A stretch of 64,000 nucleotides of DNA. It comes from JARRPM01 sp963792815. GTDB lineage: Bacteria; Pseudomonadota; Gammaproteobacteria; Pseudomonadales; Halieaceae. This document shows, in pieces, positions 25,766-34,674 of this stretch; the first letter of the stretch is position 1; each line of letters begins with the position of its first letter. The DNA lies in contig CAWBXR010000001.1 in assembly GCA_963792815.1 (NCBI GenBank), forward strand, positions 372,001-436,000, in the 5' to 3' direction. The notes beneath the pieces are model-generated. The model ran no database searches and was not told the origin of the DNA. It saw nothing but the letters and a program-made list of their open reading frames with translations. The translations under genes and the position numbers were made by a program.

Positions 25766-27563
25766 GATCTGGCCTTGCCTCCCCGGTGTTGTCCTCGGCG
25801 GTGATGGTGTGCAGCCAGTCCAGGATGGCCTGGTAAGCCTGCTCGTAGCCCTCGGGTAAAAGCGTCACCTCGTAGGCCTTGCCGCCCAACTGGTCGGCGA
25901 GATTGCGGGCGCGTTCCTTGTCCTGCAGCAGGGGGAAGGCGTCATCGAGTTCCCGGCAAAAACGCATCATTACCAGCATGCGCTCAGGGGATGTTTTCTG
26001 GTCGATGACGTGGCCGGAGTCCTGGACAAAAAAAGCGCGCCGGTAGACATTGCCCAGTAAATAACGCCGATAGTCCTCCGCGCTCATGCGCTTGGCGGTG
26101 AGCACCTTGATCTGGTCTGTCAGCGGCCCTTCCGAATCCGCCACGGTGGCGGCTATGTGATCGCCCAGGTCGATCCAGTTCCGCAACTTGCGATCCTCGA
26201 AGAACCTGCGCAGGTCCTCGCGCCGCTCCATGCCGGTGGTTTTGCTGGTGGAAAGACCGGCGCCGAAGCCCACCGCGGGATAGTATCCCCGGTGCGCCAC
26301 CTTGTTGGTCAGGATCACAGTGCCGTCGGCATATTGGCGGGCCACCTGGGCGATAGCGTCCCCCTCGTAGTCGTCGCCATCGGGAGACACGGCCATGACG
26401 CCGGTAATAGAAGCATCGAAGCCACCCAGGCAGGTGGCGCGGCCGCAGCGCTCGAAGGTGGCGGCCATGACCGAGGGCATATCCACCGGGAAGCTCTGTT
26501 TCCCCGGCATTTTGCCCAACATACCCGATGTCTCGCGATCTCCCTGGCCCTGCCGCGACAGGGAATCCACGATCATCAGCACGTTCATGCCCATATCGCG
26601 CAGCCCCTCGCACACGGCGGCGCCGAAACGTACCGACTGGCCCCGGGCCTGGGCACTCTGGGCGCTGGTGTTGAGAATGACCACGGTGCGATCCATCAGT
26701 CCCATTTCCTGGTAGTTGATGACTACCTCCGTGGCCTCCCCGGAACGCTCGCCGCACAGCACCAGCACTACCAGGTCGACGTCGCTGTACTTGGCCAGGT
26801 CCTGGGTAAACCAGGTCTTGCCGGTGCCGGCTCCGCCGATGACTATGAACTTGCCACCTTCCAGCAACACCATGCCTGAATCGATAGTGCGCTTACCGGT
26901 GAATAACGGCCTCATCGCCCGCAGGCGGCGCAATACCGGGCGCGGTTGACGCACCGGGTACTGGCTGACCATGGAAACCTCCCGCAACTCGTGTTGGCTG
27001 TAGCGGATGGTGGCTATCGTCTCGCCGACACCGTATTCGCCGGGCGCTGCCAGCCACTCGATCAGGCCGTCCCGCTGCAGGCGATCGTGGGGTGCGTTGA
27101 TGCGGTAATCCAGTGTGCCCACGTGGGCGCGCCCCAGCAGGGACCCGGCAATTACCCGGTCGCCGGCGGCGGCGGAGGCCTGGAATCCGGCGCGCATATT
27201 GTCCAGCGGAGAGAAGTGTTCGCCCCGGGGAATGTGCTGGCCCGGCATACTGTCCAGGGAGGAACCTACTCCGGACATGCGGATGCCGGGCATACCGGGC
27301 GCGACCTGGCAGATAGATGGCTCACCGGTAGGCAGGGCGATACCGCCTACCGCCAGCGCTTCGGCTCCCTCGTATAACTGGACGGTGGCGGTATCGCCGT
27401 CGATCTCGGTAATTTCTCCCAGCAATTCGATGTTCCGCCCGCCGATCTCCAGGGGAAAGCGAACCATCTCGTAGACCGCCGGTGTCTGCCTGGCAGACAG
27501 GCGGATCTCCGCGATGCCCGCGGTACTGGCGCTGATGATTTTCGCGGCGAGTTCAGGCTGCAT
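25752..27563 (-). CDS. ntpA: V-type ATPase catalytic subunit A
   Basis: 603 residues, the ATP-hydrolysing subunit. The Walker A region is GGAGTGKT, which differs from the more common GPFGAGKT of V-type A subunits, followed by the catalytic-Glu motif CGERSGEATEV. The A-specific insertion (non-homologous region) and the SDGDDYEGDA-like loop are present. I start at the ATG at 27563, 8 bases after the DUF2764 gene's stop; the frame upstream of that is an overlap with the preceding gene. The P-loop change is worth checking but the family is clear. Confidence 0.9.
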   Translation of the reverse strand: MQPELAAKIISASTAGIAEIRLSARQTPAVYEMVRFPLEIGGRNIELLGEITEIDGDTATVQLYEGAEALAVGGIALPTGEPSICQVAPGMPGIRMSGVGSSLDSMPGQHIPRGEHFSPLDNMRAGFQASAAAGDRVIAGSLLGRAHVGTLDYRINAPHDRLQRDGLIEWLAAPGEYGVGETIATIRYSQHELREVSMVSQYPVRQPRPVLRRLRAMRPLFTGKRTIDSGMVLLEGGKFIVIGGAGTGKTWFTQDLAKYSDVDLVVLVLCGERSGEATEVVINYQEMGLMDRTVVILNTSAQSAQARGQSVRFGAAVCEGLRDMGMNVLMIVDSLSRQGQGDRETSGMLGKMPGKQSFPVDMPSVMAATFERCGRATCLGGFDASITGVMAVSPDGDDYEGDAIAQVARQYADGTVILTNKVAHRGYYPAVGFGAGLSTSKTTGMERREDLRRFFEDRKLRNWIDLGDHIAATVADSEGPLTDQIKVLTAKRMSAEDYRRYLLGNVYRRAFFVQDSGHVIDQKTSPERMLVMMRFCRELDDAFPLLQDKERARNLADQLGGKAYEVTLLPEGYEQAYQAILDWLHTITAEDNTGEARPDHAAV

Positions 27564-28149
27564 GCTGGACCTCCAGCGGCACACCCAGTCGCGCCAGCAG
27601 CAACAGGCGGACGGCATAGGCGTATAGCCGCTCCGGGGCGTCGGTGGTGCTGCCGTAGAGAAACTGGTCGAGCCGGGCAAAGCGCAGTGCCAGCAGGCGC
27701 CGGTCCTGTTGCTCGGCCTCCGCCGGGGTCGCGGGCGTGGTTTCAATCAGGCTGGCAATTTCCGTGCGCGGTGTCTGGTGTCGCACGAGGGTCGATTCCG
27801 TGCCCCGGTAGCTGGCCCGGTGGACGATGCTGGCCGCGTCCTCCCGCGCCCAGCGACGCAGCAGCGACGGGGTACCAATTTGGCTGAGGTGGCGATAATA
27901 GCTGTGCCAGGGATTCATGGAAGCCTCCGGGTCGGGAGGTAGCTCGCCGGCATCGGGGAACGGCAGCGGCAACTGCAGCGAACGGGCCTCCCGGTTGGCA
28001 ATGCGCAGCCATTCCAGCACCGCCGCACACCAGTGGCGATGCTGCTGATCGCCAATCAGGCCGAGGAATTCGCCCACTCCCACCGGCCGCAGGCGGCTGT
28101 CAGGGTAGAGCGCCGGCAACCGCGCCAGAAGGTAGCCCAGTTCAGACAT
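27553..28149 (-). CDS. DUF2764-like V-ATPase-associated protein
   Basis: 198 residues from the ATG at 28149 (MSELGYLLARLPAL). Proteins in this position, between subunits E and A, occur in Bacteroidetes and Chlamydia V-ATPase operons and are annotated DUF2764. The YLLARLPAL start and largely helical content fit. It may replace subunit C (the link from the rotor top to the stalk), because no C, F or G gene is present, but this is inference. It overlaps the E stop by 8 bp. Confidence 0.65.
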   Translation of the reverse strand: MSELGYLLARLPALYPDSRLRPVGVGEFLGLIGDQQHRHWCAAVLEWLRIANREARSLQLPLPFPDAGELPPDPEASMNPWHSYYRHLSQIGTPSLLRRWAREDAASIVHRASYRGTESTLVRHQTPRTEIASLIETTPATPAEAEQQDRRLLALRFARLDQFLYGSTTDAPERLYAYAVRLLLLARLGVPLEVQHAA

Positions 28150-28882
28150 CGCGAGCCGCTCCGGGCAGGTGCTCCGTGGCCAGTATGCGAGACAGCACCT
28201 CACGAAATTCGTCCCCGGCCCAGGTCTCCGCCATATGTTTGAGGCTTTCTTCGGAGATCTCAATCTCGCGACCGGGGCCCCTGGAAACCCTGAAACCCGC
28301 GATGCCCTTGCGAAATTCGAAGCCGAGGCCCGGTTCAAGGTCCGGGTCGGCGACAATCTTTGCCAGTCGCGATTGCAGCCCGGCATCGATCTGGAAGTGA
28401 GCGTAGCCCTCGCCATCGGAATAGAACACGATAGCCAGGATCAACAGGGCCTCGAGAAAACTCTGGGGATCGGCCCTGTCCAGCCAGTCTCGCAGGCGCT
28501 GGACCTTGTCGCCGTCCAGCGTGTCGACGAATTGGCGCAGGGTATCGGCGCTTCGCTCGCTGGCAAAACTGCGCTGATAAATGGCCTCCAGAAAATCCGA
28601 GGCGCGGCGCTTGAATACGTCCGCCAGGGATCCGAGGAATGCGCGCAGTAACTGCTCCGCCTCCGCGTTGGCCGCGTCAACCAGTCGCGCGGCTTCCCGG
28701 CGGCCCTCTTCGGTCAGGCTGTCCCTGCGGCCTTCCGCCTCCGCGATAATACTGGCCGCCTCTTTGCGCGCCTCGGCAACCAGGCGCTCGTATTCGAGTT
28801 CGCCTCGTTCGACACCCCTGCGGTGCAGCTCCGAGACGACTTCTTCTATCGCAATGGCGCTGTCTGCATGTTGGTTGGCCAT
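28142..28882 (-). CDS. ntpE: V-type ATPase peripheral-stalk subunit E
   Basis: 246 residues. The N-terminal half is a long charged, alanine-rich helix (LVAEARKEAASIIAEAEGRRDSL) typical of E-type peripheral stalks; the C-terminal half is a small globular domain. It is the first gene of the operon, with GAGGAA 9 bases before the ATG. No subunit G partner is seen, so E may work with the DUF2764 protein or with a distant gene. Confidence 0.85.
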   Translation of the reverse strand: MANQHADSAIAIEEVVSELHRRGVERGELEYERLVAEARKEAASIIAEAEGRRDSLTEEGRREAARLVDAANAEAEQLLRAFLGSLADVFKRRASDFLEAIYQRSFASERSADTLRQFVDTLDGDKVQRLRDWLDRADPQSFLEALLILAIVFYSDGEGYAHFQIDAGLQSRLAKIVADPDLEPGLGFEFRKGIAGFRVSRGPGREIEISEESLKHMAETWAGDEFREVLSRILATEHLPGAARDV

Positions 28883-29108
28883 ATCCGGTATTCCTCGATA
28901 GACGGTCGAATCTGAGCGGGCCTGCCTGGACAGGCAGTGCTATCGAGATCCGCTCGGCCGGTGCGTTTGTCAAAGACAGCATCGGCGCTGGACTCGGGAC
29001 GCGGCGCCCTCGCAGCGCCGACATCGCTTGAGTGTAGCGCAAGCGCAGCGGTGCTTGAGTTGCAGTAGATCAATTTTGGCTGCGTTGGCAGACGGCTGCG
29101 GGCGCCGT

Positions 29109-30752
29109 TCAGGCATAGTGGGGGTAGATGGGCTCGAACATGTGCTCGCGCACGTCCGCCAGGATATCGGCTGGCGCATCCCGCTGGGCGAGGCCCTCGC
29201 GGTAGGCAATGGCAGCGACCTCCGCGGCGATCAGGGCCGACACCTCGCGTATTCGCGACAGGCAGGGGTAAACCCGCCCCGCAGCCAGGTCGTCCTCGCT
29301 GACCAGGGACGCCAGCACCCGCGCCGCGGCCAGGAACATCTCGTCAGTCACCCGGGTGGCGTGGCTGGCGACGACTCCCAGCCCTACGCCGGGGAAAATG
29401 TAGGCGTTGTTGCCCTGCCCTGGTATCAGTGTTTTGTTGCCCACGGGGACCGGTGCAAACGGGCTGCCGCTGGCGAAGATTGCCCTGCCATCGCTCCAGC
29501 CGTAGGCGTCCGCGGCGGAGCATTCGGAGTTCGCGGTGGGATTGGACAGGGCAAAAACGATAGGGCGCTCATTCAGCCCGGCCATGGTTGTTACCACCTC
29601 TTCGCTGAACACCCCGGCCTGGCCTGCGCAACCGATGATCGCGGTGGGCTCGAGCGCGCGCACCGCCTCGGCGAAGTCGTCGACCGGGGCGTGGGGGTGG
29701 GCGAAGGGCAGCTTCTGCTCGGCGATGGCGTCACGCCCGGCGACCAGCAGTCCCTGGCTGTCGAAAAACCAGCAGCGCTGGCGAGCCTCCTCCGGGGTCA
29801 GGCCCTGTTCGACCAGGGCTGCGACAATGGTGCTGCCGATACCGATGCCCGCCTGGCCGGCGCCGTAGAACAATATCCGCTGCGCGGCCAACTCGGCGCC
29901 GGAGATGCGCAGGGCGCCCAGCAGGCCCGCCAGCGCGACCGCGCCTGTACCCTGGATATCGTCGTCAAACAGGGGCAGCTGCTCGCGGTATTGCGCCAGC
30001 AGGCGAAAGGCGTTGCGATTGCCGAAATCCTCGAGTTGCAAGAGCGCCCTTGGGAACGTATCCCTGACCGCCTGCACAAACTCCGCCACCAGTTCGTCAT
30101 AGGCGGGGCCCCGTTCGCGCCGGCGCTCCAGCCCGAGATAAAGGGGGTCGTCGAGAAATGCCTCGTTATTGGTACCCACGTCCAGCATGACCGGCAGGCA
30201 CTGGGTGGGGTTGATGCCCGCGCAGGCGGTGTAGAGCGACAGTTTGCCGATAGGGATACCCATGCCAGCCGCGCCCAGGTCCCCGAGGCCCAGGATGCGC
30301 TCGCCGTCGGTGACCACGATGATGCGCGGGTCCCGGTGGGGCCAGTGGCTGAGAATTTCCGCCACCCGGCCCCGGTCCTGCAGCGAGACGTAAAGCCCGC
30401 GGGGGCGTCGGTAGATATGGCTGAACTGCTGGCATGCCTTGCCCACGGTGGGGGTGTAGATCAAGGGCATGATTTCTTCGATGTGGTTGGTCACTACCCG
30501 GTAGAACAGGGTCTCATTGCGGTCCTGCAGGGAGATCAGGGCGATATAGCGCTCCAGGTCCGAGTCCTTGGCGCGCAGGTTGCCGAGTACCCGCTGTTCC
30601 TGTTCCGCCGGTGAGCATACCTTCGGCGGCAACAGGCCGCGCAGACCCAGCAGGTCTCTCTCCGCCTCGGTGAAGGCGGTACCCTTGTTGCGCACCGGGT
30701 CGTGCAGCAGCTTTACCCCCCGGGCGAACTCCTGCTCTGGCTGGCTGCTCAC
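29109..30752 (-). CDS. maeA: NAD-dependent malic enzyme
   Basis: 547 residues. It converts malate to pyruvate and CO2 with NAD(P)+. The signatures YTPTVGKACQ, VVTDGERILGLGDLGAAGMGI and the Rossmann motif GAGQAGIGIG are present, and the length matches the large MaeA/SfcA class rather than the small subunit class. The GTG start is preceded by AGGAGG six bases upstream. It sits upstream of the V-ATPase operon (226-bp gap) on the same strand. With ppc and oadGAB in this window it forms a C3/C4 interconversion set. NAD specificity is inferred from class. Confidence 0.93.
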   Translation of the reverse strand: MSSQPEQEFARGVKLLHDPVRNKGTAFTEAERDLLGLRGLLPPKVCSPAEQEQRVLGNLRAKDSDLERYIALISLQDRNETLFYRVVTNHIEEIMPLIYTPTVGKACQQFSHIYRRPRGLYVSLQDRGRVAEILSHWPHRDPRIIVVTDGERILGLGDLGAAGMGIPIGKLSLYTACAGINPTQCLPVMLDVGTNNEAFLDDPLYLGLERRRERGPAYDELVAEFVQAVRDTFPRALLQLEDFGNRNAFRLLAQYREQLPLFDDDIQGTGAVALAGLLGALRISGAELAAQRILFYGAGQAGIGIGSTIVAALVEQGLTPEEARQRCWFFDSQGLLVAGRDAIAEQKLPFAHPHAPVDDFAEAVRALEPTAIIGCAGQAGVFSEEVVTTMAGLNERPIVFALSNPTANSECSAADAYGWSDGRAIFASGSPFAPVPVGNKTLIPGQGNNAYIFPGVGLGVVASHATRVTDEMFLAAARVLASLVSEDDLAAGRVYPCLSRIREVSALIAAEVAAIAYREGLAQRDAPADILADVREHMFEPIYPHYA

Positions 30753-30847
30753 TGATCCCTCCTGGGCGATGACGCAGTGGTTTCGACGTGCGCCAGTCTA
30801 GCGAAAGGGTGGGATGGGGGTTTTGAGGTTGATCAAGGAAGGCCCAT

Positions 30848-30873
30848 AAAAAAACACCCGGCCAGGCCGGGTG
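30848..30873 (-). terminator. Intrinsic terminator after folE
   Basis: On the minus strand CACCCGGCC, one base, then GGCCGGGTG form a near-perfect palindrome (practically a 7-bp stem with a 5-base loop), followed directly by seven T. It lies 29 bases after the folE stop, in the correct orientation. This is the clearest terminator in the window and separates folE from maeA. Confidence 0.9.
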
Positions 30874-30901
30874 CAAAGTTGCCTGGCGGGGGGGCCAGGA
30901 C

Positions 30902-31582
30902 TTAGTGGATGAATTCTGCGCGGGTGCTGGGGTCAGACTTGAAGGCGCCTCCCAGGGCGGTGGTACGGGTGGTGGAATTGGTATCCATCACCCCGCGGGA
31001 TTTGACACAGTAGTGCACGGCGTTGATGGTGACCGCCACGTCCTCAGTACCGAGCAGGGTTTGCAGGGCAACCAGTATCTGCTGGGTCAGGCGCTCCTGC
31101 ACCTGGGGCCGCTGGGCGAAGAAGCGCACTATGCGGTTGATCTTGGACAGGCCGATGATTTTCTCCCCGGGAATATAGGCGACCCGGGCGCTGCCATCGA
31201 TAGTGACGAAATGGTGCTCGCAGGTGCTGACGAGGTCGATGTTATCCACCTGCACCATCTCCTCTACCTGCATTTTGTTGTCGATGGCGGTTATCTTCGG
31301 GAACTTGCCATAGTCTAGCCCCGAGAAGATTTCGTCTACGTACATCTTGGCAATGCGCTGTGGGGTTTCGCAGAGGCTGTCGTCGCTCATGTCCAGGCCC
31401 AGGGTGCGGGTGATGTCGCTGAAAGCGGCGGTAATGCGGCGGTACTTCTCGTCCCGGCTGAGGCCGTTGGGAACCATGGGCGTCTCCAGCCCGCGGGACA
31501 GCAGCGCATCGCGCACCAGTTGGGCCTCAGCAGACAGCTGGCTGGGGAAGGTCAACATTTTTTCAGCGACAGAAGATTCCAT
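30902..31582 (-). CDS. folE: GTP cyclohydrolase I
   Basis: 226 residues. It opens GTP to 7,8-dihydroneopterin triphosphate, the first step of folate (and queuosine/pterin) synthesis. Zinc ligands and catalytic residues are visible: STCEHHF, the QERLTQQ segment and HYCVKSRGVMD. I prefer the ATG at 31582, as GGAG lies 6 bases upstream; another ATG at 31594 would add four residues. The N-terminal 40 residues are family-variable. A strong terminator follows. Confidence 0.94.
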   Translation of the reverse strand: MESSVAEKMLTFPSQLSAEAQLVRDALLSRGLETPMVPNGLSRDEKYRRITAAFSDITRTLGLDMSDDSLCETPQRIAKMYVDEIFSGLDYGKFPKITAIDNKMQVEEMVQVDNIDLVSTCEHHFVTIDGSARVAYIPGEKIIGLSKINRIVRFFAQRPQVQERLTQQILVALQTLLGTEDVAVTINAVHYCVKSRGVMDTNSTTRTTALGGAFKSDPSTRAEFIH

Positions 31583-31682
31583 GATGTTCTCCATTCGATT
31601 GTTACGGGTAGTTACGCCCCTCCGCCGGGAACGGATTTCCGACGGTGTAATTTTTTTTTGCGGCCACCGGCGGGGCCTGGCT

Positions 31683-32264
31683 TTACTGTGGCAATCTGGC
31701 TCGCAGCAGCAGCTCCAGCCGGCTTTCCGGCAACAGCACGCTGCGGGTGATCGAGAAGCAATCCAGCGCTCGCTCCAACTGACCCTGGTTGCAGGGGTTG
31801 TAGCCGGGCAGCGGCGCCGGCCTGGGCCGGGTACTGATCTGGTCCAGTTCCCTGATCCCGTAGAGCTTGCCGCTCTGGGGGGTCTTCAGGCTGTGTACTG
31901 CAAAACCGTGGCCGAGGGTGGTCTCTTTCAGGTGGGGGGCCAGCGTATGGGCCAGGGCTGCGATGGCGTCGCGCTCGAGAAAATTGAACAGGTCCCAGAA
32001 CAGGCACAGATCGAACCGCGTTCCCGTGGGAATCTGCATCAGCTCGAGGAATTTCTGGGCGAGTGAGGCGGTAGCGTCCTCGGCGGGTGCAAGTCCGGGA
32101 AGATCGCCGAACAGGTCGATAAAGTGGAGCTTGCAGCGATAGCCGGAAAAGAACGTCACGGTATCCGCCAGGGCGGGACCTATATGAAGTACGGTCAGGC
32201 GCCGGCCCTCGTCGATGTGCTCGAACAGGGTCGGCAGCAGGGCCGAGGGCTGGCTGGGGATCAC
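31683..32264 (-). CDS. Methyltransferase-like protein of unknown function
   Basis: 193 residues. A Rossmann-type N-terminus (LTVLHIGPALADTVTFFSG) followed by an acidic strand end (HFIDLFGDLP) and FDLCLFWDLFNFL looks like a class I SAM-dependent methyltransferase core. The glycine-rich SAM loop is weak (HIGPAL), so catalysis is not assured. It stands alone between folE and the bactofilin gene on the same strand; no substrate is suggested by the context. Confidence 0.55.
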   Translation of the reverse strand: MIPSQPSALLPTLFEHIDEGRRLTVLHIGPALADTVTFFSGYRCKLHFIDLFGDLPGLAPAEDATASLAQKFLELMQIPTGTRFDLCLFWDLFNFLERDAIAALAHTLAPHLKETTLGHGFAVHSLKTPQSGKLYGIRELDQISTRPRPAPLPGYNPCNQGQLERALDCFSITRSVLLPESRLELLLRARLPQ

Positions 32265-32306
32265 GGCAGGGCGGTCGTGTCGCGCTCCATGCGACAGCTA
32301 ACTGGC

Positions 32307-32843
32307 CTAGCCGCTCTTCAGGTCAAGCCGCGGCGCCTTGTTTTCCGGGGCGGGGAAAGCGGTGGGTTCCTTGGTCGACTGGGGCGCAGCCTTCGCCGAG
32401 GTGTCGCCCGGGTCCATATCGATGCTGCCCTTGAAAATGGCGCCGTCCTCCAGCAGGACTCTCGGCGCGATGATATTGCCGCGCACATTACCCAGCTTGG
32501 AGATCACGACATTTTCCGTGCCGGTGATATCACCATTGACCTTGCCATCGATCCTGATGGTCTTGGCCACGATGTCGGCGGACACCTGGCCCGATTCGCC
32601 AACGACTACCTGGTGGGCCTTGAGGTTGATGGTACCTTCCACCTGCCCCTGGATCAGCAGGTCTTCATCGCCTGACACTTCGCCTTTGATTTTGATACTT
32701 GGTCCGATCATTGCGGCACTCCTGGCTGTCGTATGGGAAACGGGGGTAGGGGAGGGTGGGGTGGCGGCGGGCTCCGGGGCTGCAGGAGCCGTGGGCTCCG
32801 GGGCACTGGTGGCTGCCGGTTTGTTCTTGTGTCGATCAAACAT
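32307..32843 (-). CDS. Bactofilin
   Basis: 178 residues. A proline/alanine-rich N-terminal tail (about 1-50) is followed by a right-handed beta-helix bactofilin core (about residues 55-145, IKGEVSGDEDLLIQGQVEGTI... GNVRGNI) that self-assembles into filaments without nucleotide, and a short tail. I use the ATG at 32843 (MFDRHKNK). Bactofilins scaffold cell-wall enzymes or localisation systems; no partner gene is adjacent, so the role is unknown here. Confidence 0.92.
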   Translation of the reverse strand: MFDRHKNKPAATSAPEPTAPAAPEPAATPPSPTPVSHTTARSAAMIGPSIKIKGEVSGDEDLLIQGQVEGTINLKAHQVVVGESGQVSADIVAKTIRIDGKVNGDITGTENVVISKLGNVRGNIIAPRVLLEDGAIFKGSIDMDPGDTSAKAAPQSTKEPTAFPAPENKAPRLDLKSG

Positions 32844-33104
32844 GACAATCGCATCCCTGGTACGGAAATGGCAGCTAAGGGTAGCAGCCCTCCCTGCCTT
32901 TGCCCAGTGGCCCCGGGACGCTAAGTACACATTTTGGGCATTTCCCCCTGGGTGGGTCGCCGGGCGTCGGACTGCGGCGCCCGGCCTGGGCCTGGCCGTC
33001 GTCCGAAACGGTGTAAACCGACCCGTGTTGGGGTAATCTCCGGGAACCGCGCCGCCGCACTGCCCCGGTGTTTTTGCCCGCCAACCTGATTCACGAGACC
33101 GTGT

Positions 33105-33929
33105 ATGGAAACTGCCACAGCCCTGCTACCCCTGGCCTTTGCCATGCTGCTGACCGGGGTGGTGGGCGGGCTGCTGGCGGGCCTGCTCGGCGTCGGGGGC
33201 GGCATTGTCATTGTGCCGGTGCTGGACACCGCCCTGGGGATATACGGCGTCGATCCGGCTGTGCGCATGCACATTGCGGTGGCCACATCCCTGGCGACGA
33301 TTATTCCCACCTCCATCTCCTCGGTTCGCGCGCACCGCAGCAAAGGCGCCGTGGATGATGCACTGGCGCGCTACTGGGGTCCCTGGGTTTTCGGCGGTTC
33401 GGCAGTGGGCGTGGTCCTGGCTGCACAATCCGCTGGCGGTGTACTGTCCGCCCTGTTCGGTATTGTGGCCCTGCTGGTGGCACTCAAGATGATGTTGCCG
33501 CTGCAGCACGTGTTTATCCGCGATGGCGTGCCCGGGGGGGTGTTGGGCCCGGCGCTACCCCTGGGTATAGGAGGGCTGTCCAGCATGATGGGCATCGGCG
33601 GCGGTACCCTGAGCGTGCCCGTGTTGACCCTGTTAAACCAGCCGATCCACCGGGCGGTGGGGACTGCCGCGGTCTTTGGTTTGCTTATCAGCCTGCCCGG
33701 TGCGCTCGGTTATGTACTTGCAGGCTGGGGCGACAGCCGGTTGCCGCCGGGAAGCCTGGGGTATGTGAACCTGTTGGGCCTGGCGCTGATCGCGCCCCTG
33801 ACGGTGCTCACCGCTCCACTGGGGGCACGACTGGCGCACCGCCTGGGCCAGCGGCAGCTGAGCCTGGCCTTCGGTGTATTCCTGCTGTTGGTGGCCACCA
33901 GGATGCTGTACCGATCCTTCGCCGGCTGA
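33105..33929 (+). CDS. TauE/SafE-family permease (sulfite/anion exporter family)
   Basis: 274 residues with about eight membrane segments. Two repeated glycine-rich motifs (LLAGLLGVGGGIVIVPVL near residue 22 and GIGGGTLSVPVL near 165) mark the TauE/SafE/DUF81 family, which exports sulfite, sulfoacetate or related anions. It diverges from the bactofilin gene over a 261-bp intergenic region and precedes eda by 80 bp. The substrate is not predictable. Confidence 0.87.
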   Translation: METATALLPLAFAMLLTGVVGGLLAGLLGVGGGIVIVPVLDTALGIYGVDPAVRMHIAVATSLATIIPTSISSVRAHRSKGAVDDALARYWGPWVFGGSAVGVVLAAQSAGGVLSALFGIVALLVALKMMLPLQHVFIRDGVPGGVLGPALPLGIGGLSSMMGIGGGTLSVPVLTLLNQPIHRAVGTAAVFGLLISLPGALGYVLAGWGDSRLPPGSLGYVNLLGLALIAPLTVLTAPLGARLAHRLGQRQLSLAFGVFLLLVATRMLYRSFAG

Positions 33930-34009
33930 CTGTCATACCTTTGTTGTCATTTGCGGCTACACTACCGCATTGAAGTGAAGCCATAGTATTGATTCTGGAG
34001 CGAGGCCCC

Positions 34010-34636
34010 GTGCTGCAAACAATTCTGGAAGCCTGCCGGGTGCTCCCGGTGGTGACAGCGATCGACGTCGACTCCACCGTGGCCCTGGCCCGGGCCCTGC
34101 AGCGCGGCGGCATGCGGGCAATCGAGATTACCCTGCGCAGTGGCGCGGCGCTGGAGAGTATTCGCGCTGTGAGGGACGAAGTTCCCGGGCTGCAGGTGGC
34201 AGCGGGTACCGTTACCGAACCGGGCGAACTCGAGCGGGCGCTGGCAGCGGGGGCGACTCTGGTGCTCAGTCCCGGCGCCACCCCCCGGTTGCTGCAGGCC
34301 GCGAGGGAGAGCGGCGTCGATTTTGTGCCCGGCGTGGCCACGGCTTCCGAGATTATGCGCGGCATGGACCACGGTTTCGATATTTTCAAATTATTTCCGG
34401 CGGAGGCGGCTGGCGGCATGGCGCTGCTGAAGTCATTTGCCGGGCCTTTTCCCTCGATCCGTTTTTGCCCTACCGGTGGCCTCCACCCGGGTAATTTTCG
34501 CGACTATCTGGCTCTGCCAAACGTGATTTGTTGCGGTGGATCATGGATGGTCGCGTCCGGGCTGGTCCACAATGGCCACTGGGAAGAGATCGAGGCCCTG
34601 GCCCGGGAGGCCATGGCCGATCCCTCGTCAACCTGA
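34010..34636 (+). CDS. eda: 2-dehydro-3-deoxy-phosphogluconate (KDPG) aldolase
   Basis: 208 residues from the GTG at 34010, which has GGAG 9 bases upstream; an earlier TTG at 33989 is possible. It cleaves KDPG to pyruvate and glyceraldehyde 3-phosphate, the last specific step of the Entner-Doudoroff route. The Glu in AIEITLRS and the Schiff-base Lys in FDIFKLFPAEA are present. It heads an apparent operon with two GAPDH-family genes and ppc, which would process the aldolase product. No edd or zwf is in the window. Confidence 0.92.
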   Translation: MLQTILEACRVLPVVTAIDVDSTVALARALQRGGMRAIEITLRSGAALESIRAVRDEVPGLQVAAGTVTEPGELERALAAGATLVLSPGATPRLLQAARESGVDFVPGVATASEIMRGMDHGFDIFKLFPAEAAGGMALLKSFAGPFPSIRFCPTGGLHPGNFRDYLALPNVICCGGSWMVASGLVHNGHWEEIEALAREAMADPSST

Positions 34637-34674
34637 ACAACAAACACGCCGAGTACCAGGCAAGGAGATTACGT

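Noticed and set aside
24473..25804. 443-residue open frame on the plus strand
   Set aside because: Antisense to subunit B with no recognisable domain.
29028..30614. 528-residue open frame on the plus strand
   Set aside because: Antisense to the malic enzyme gene, whose motifs are clear.
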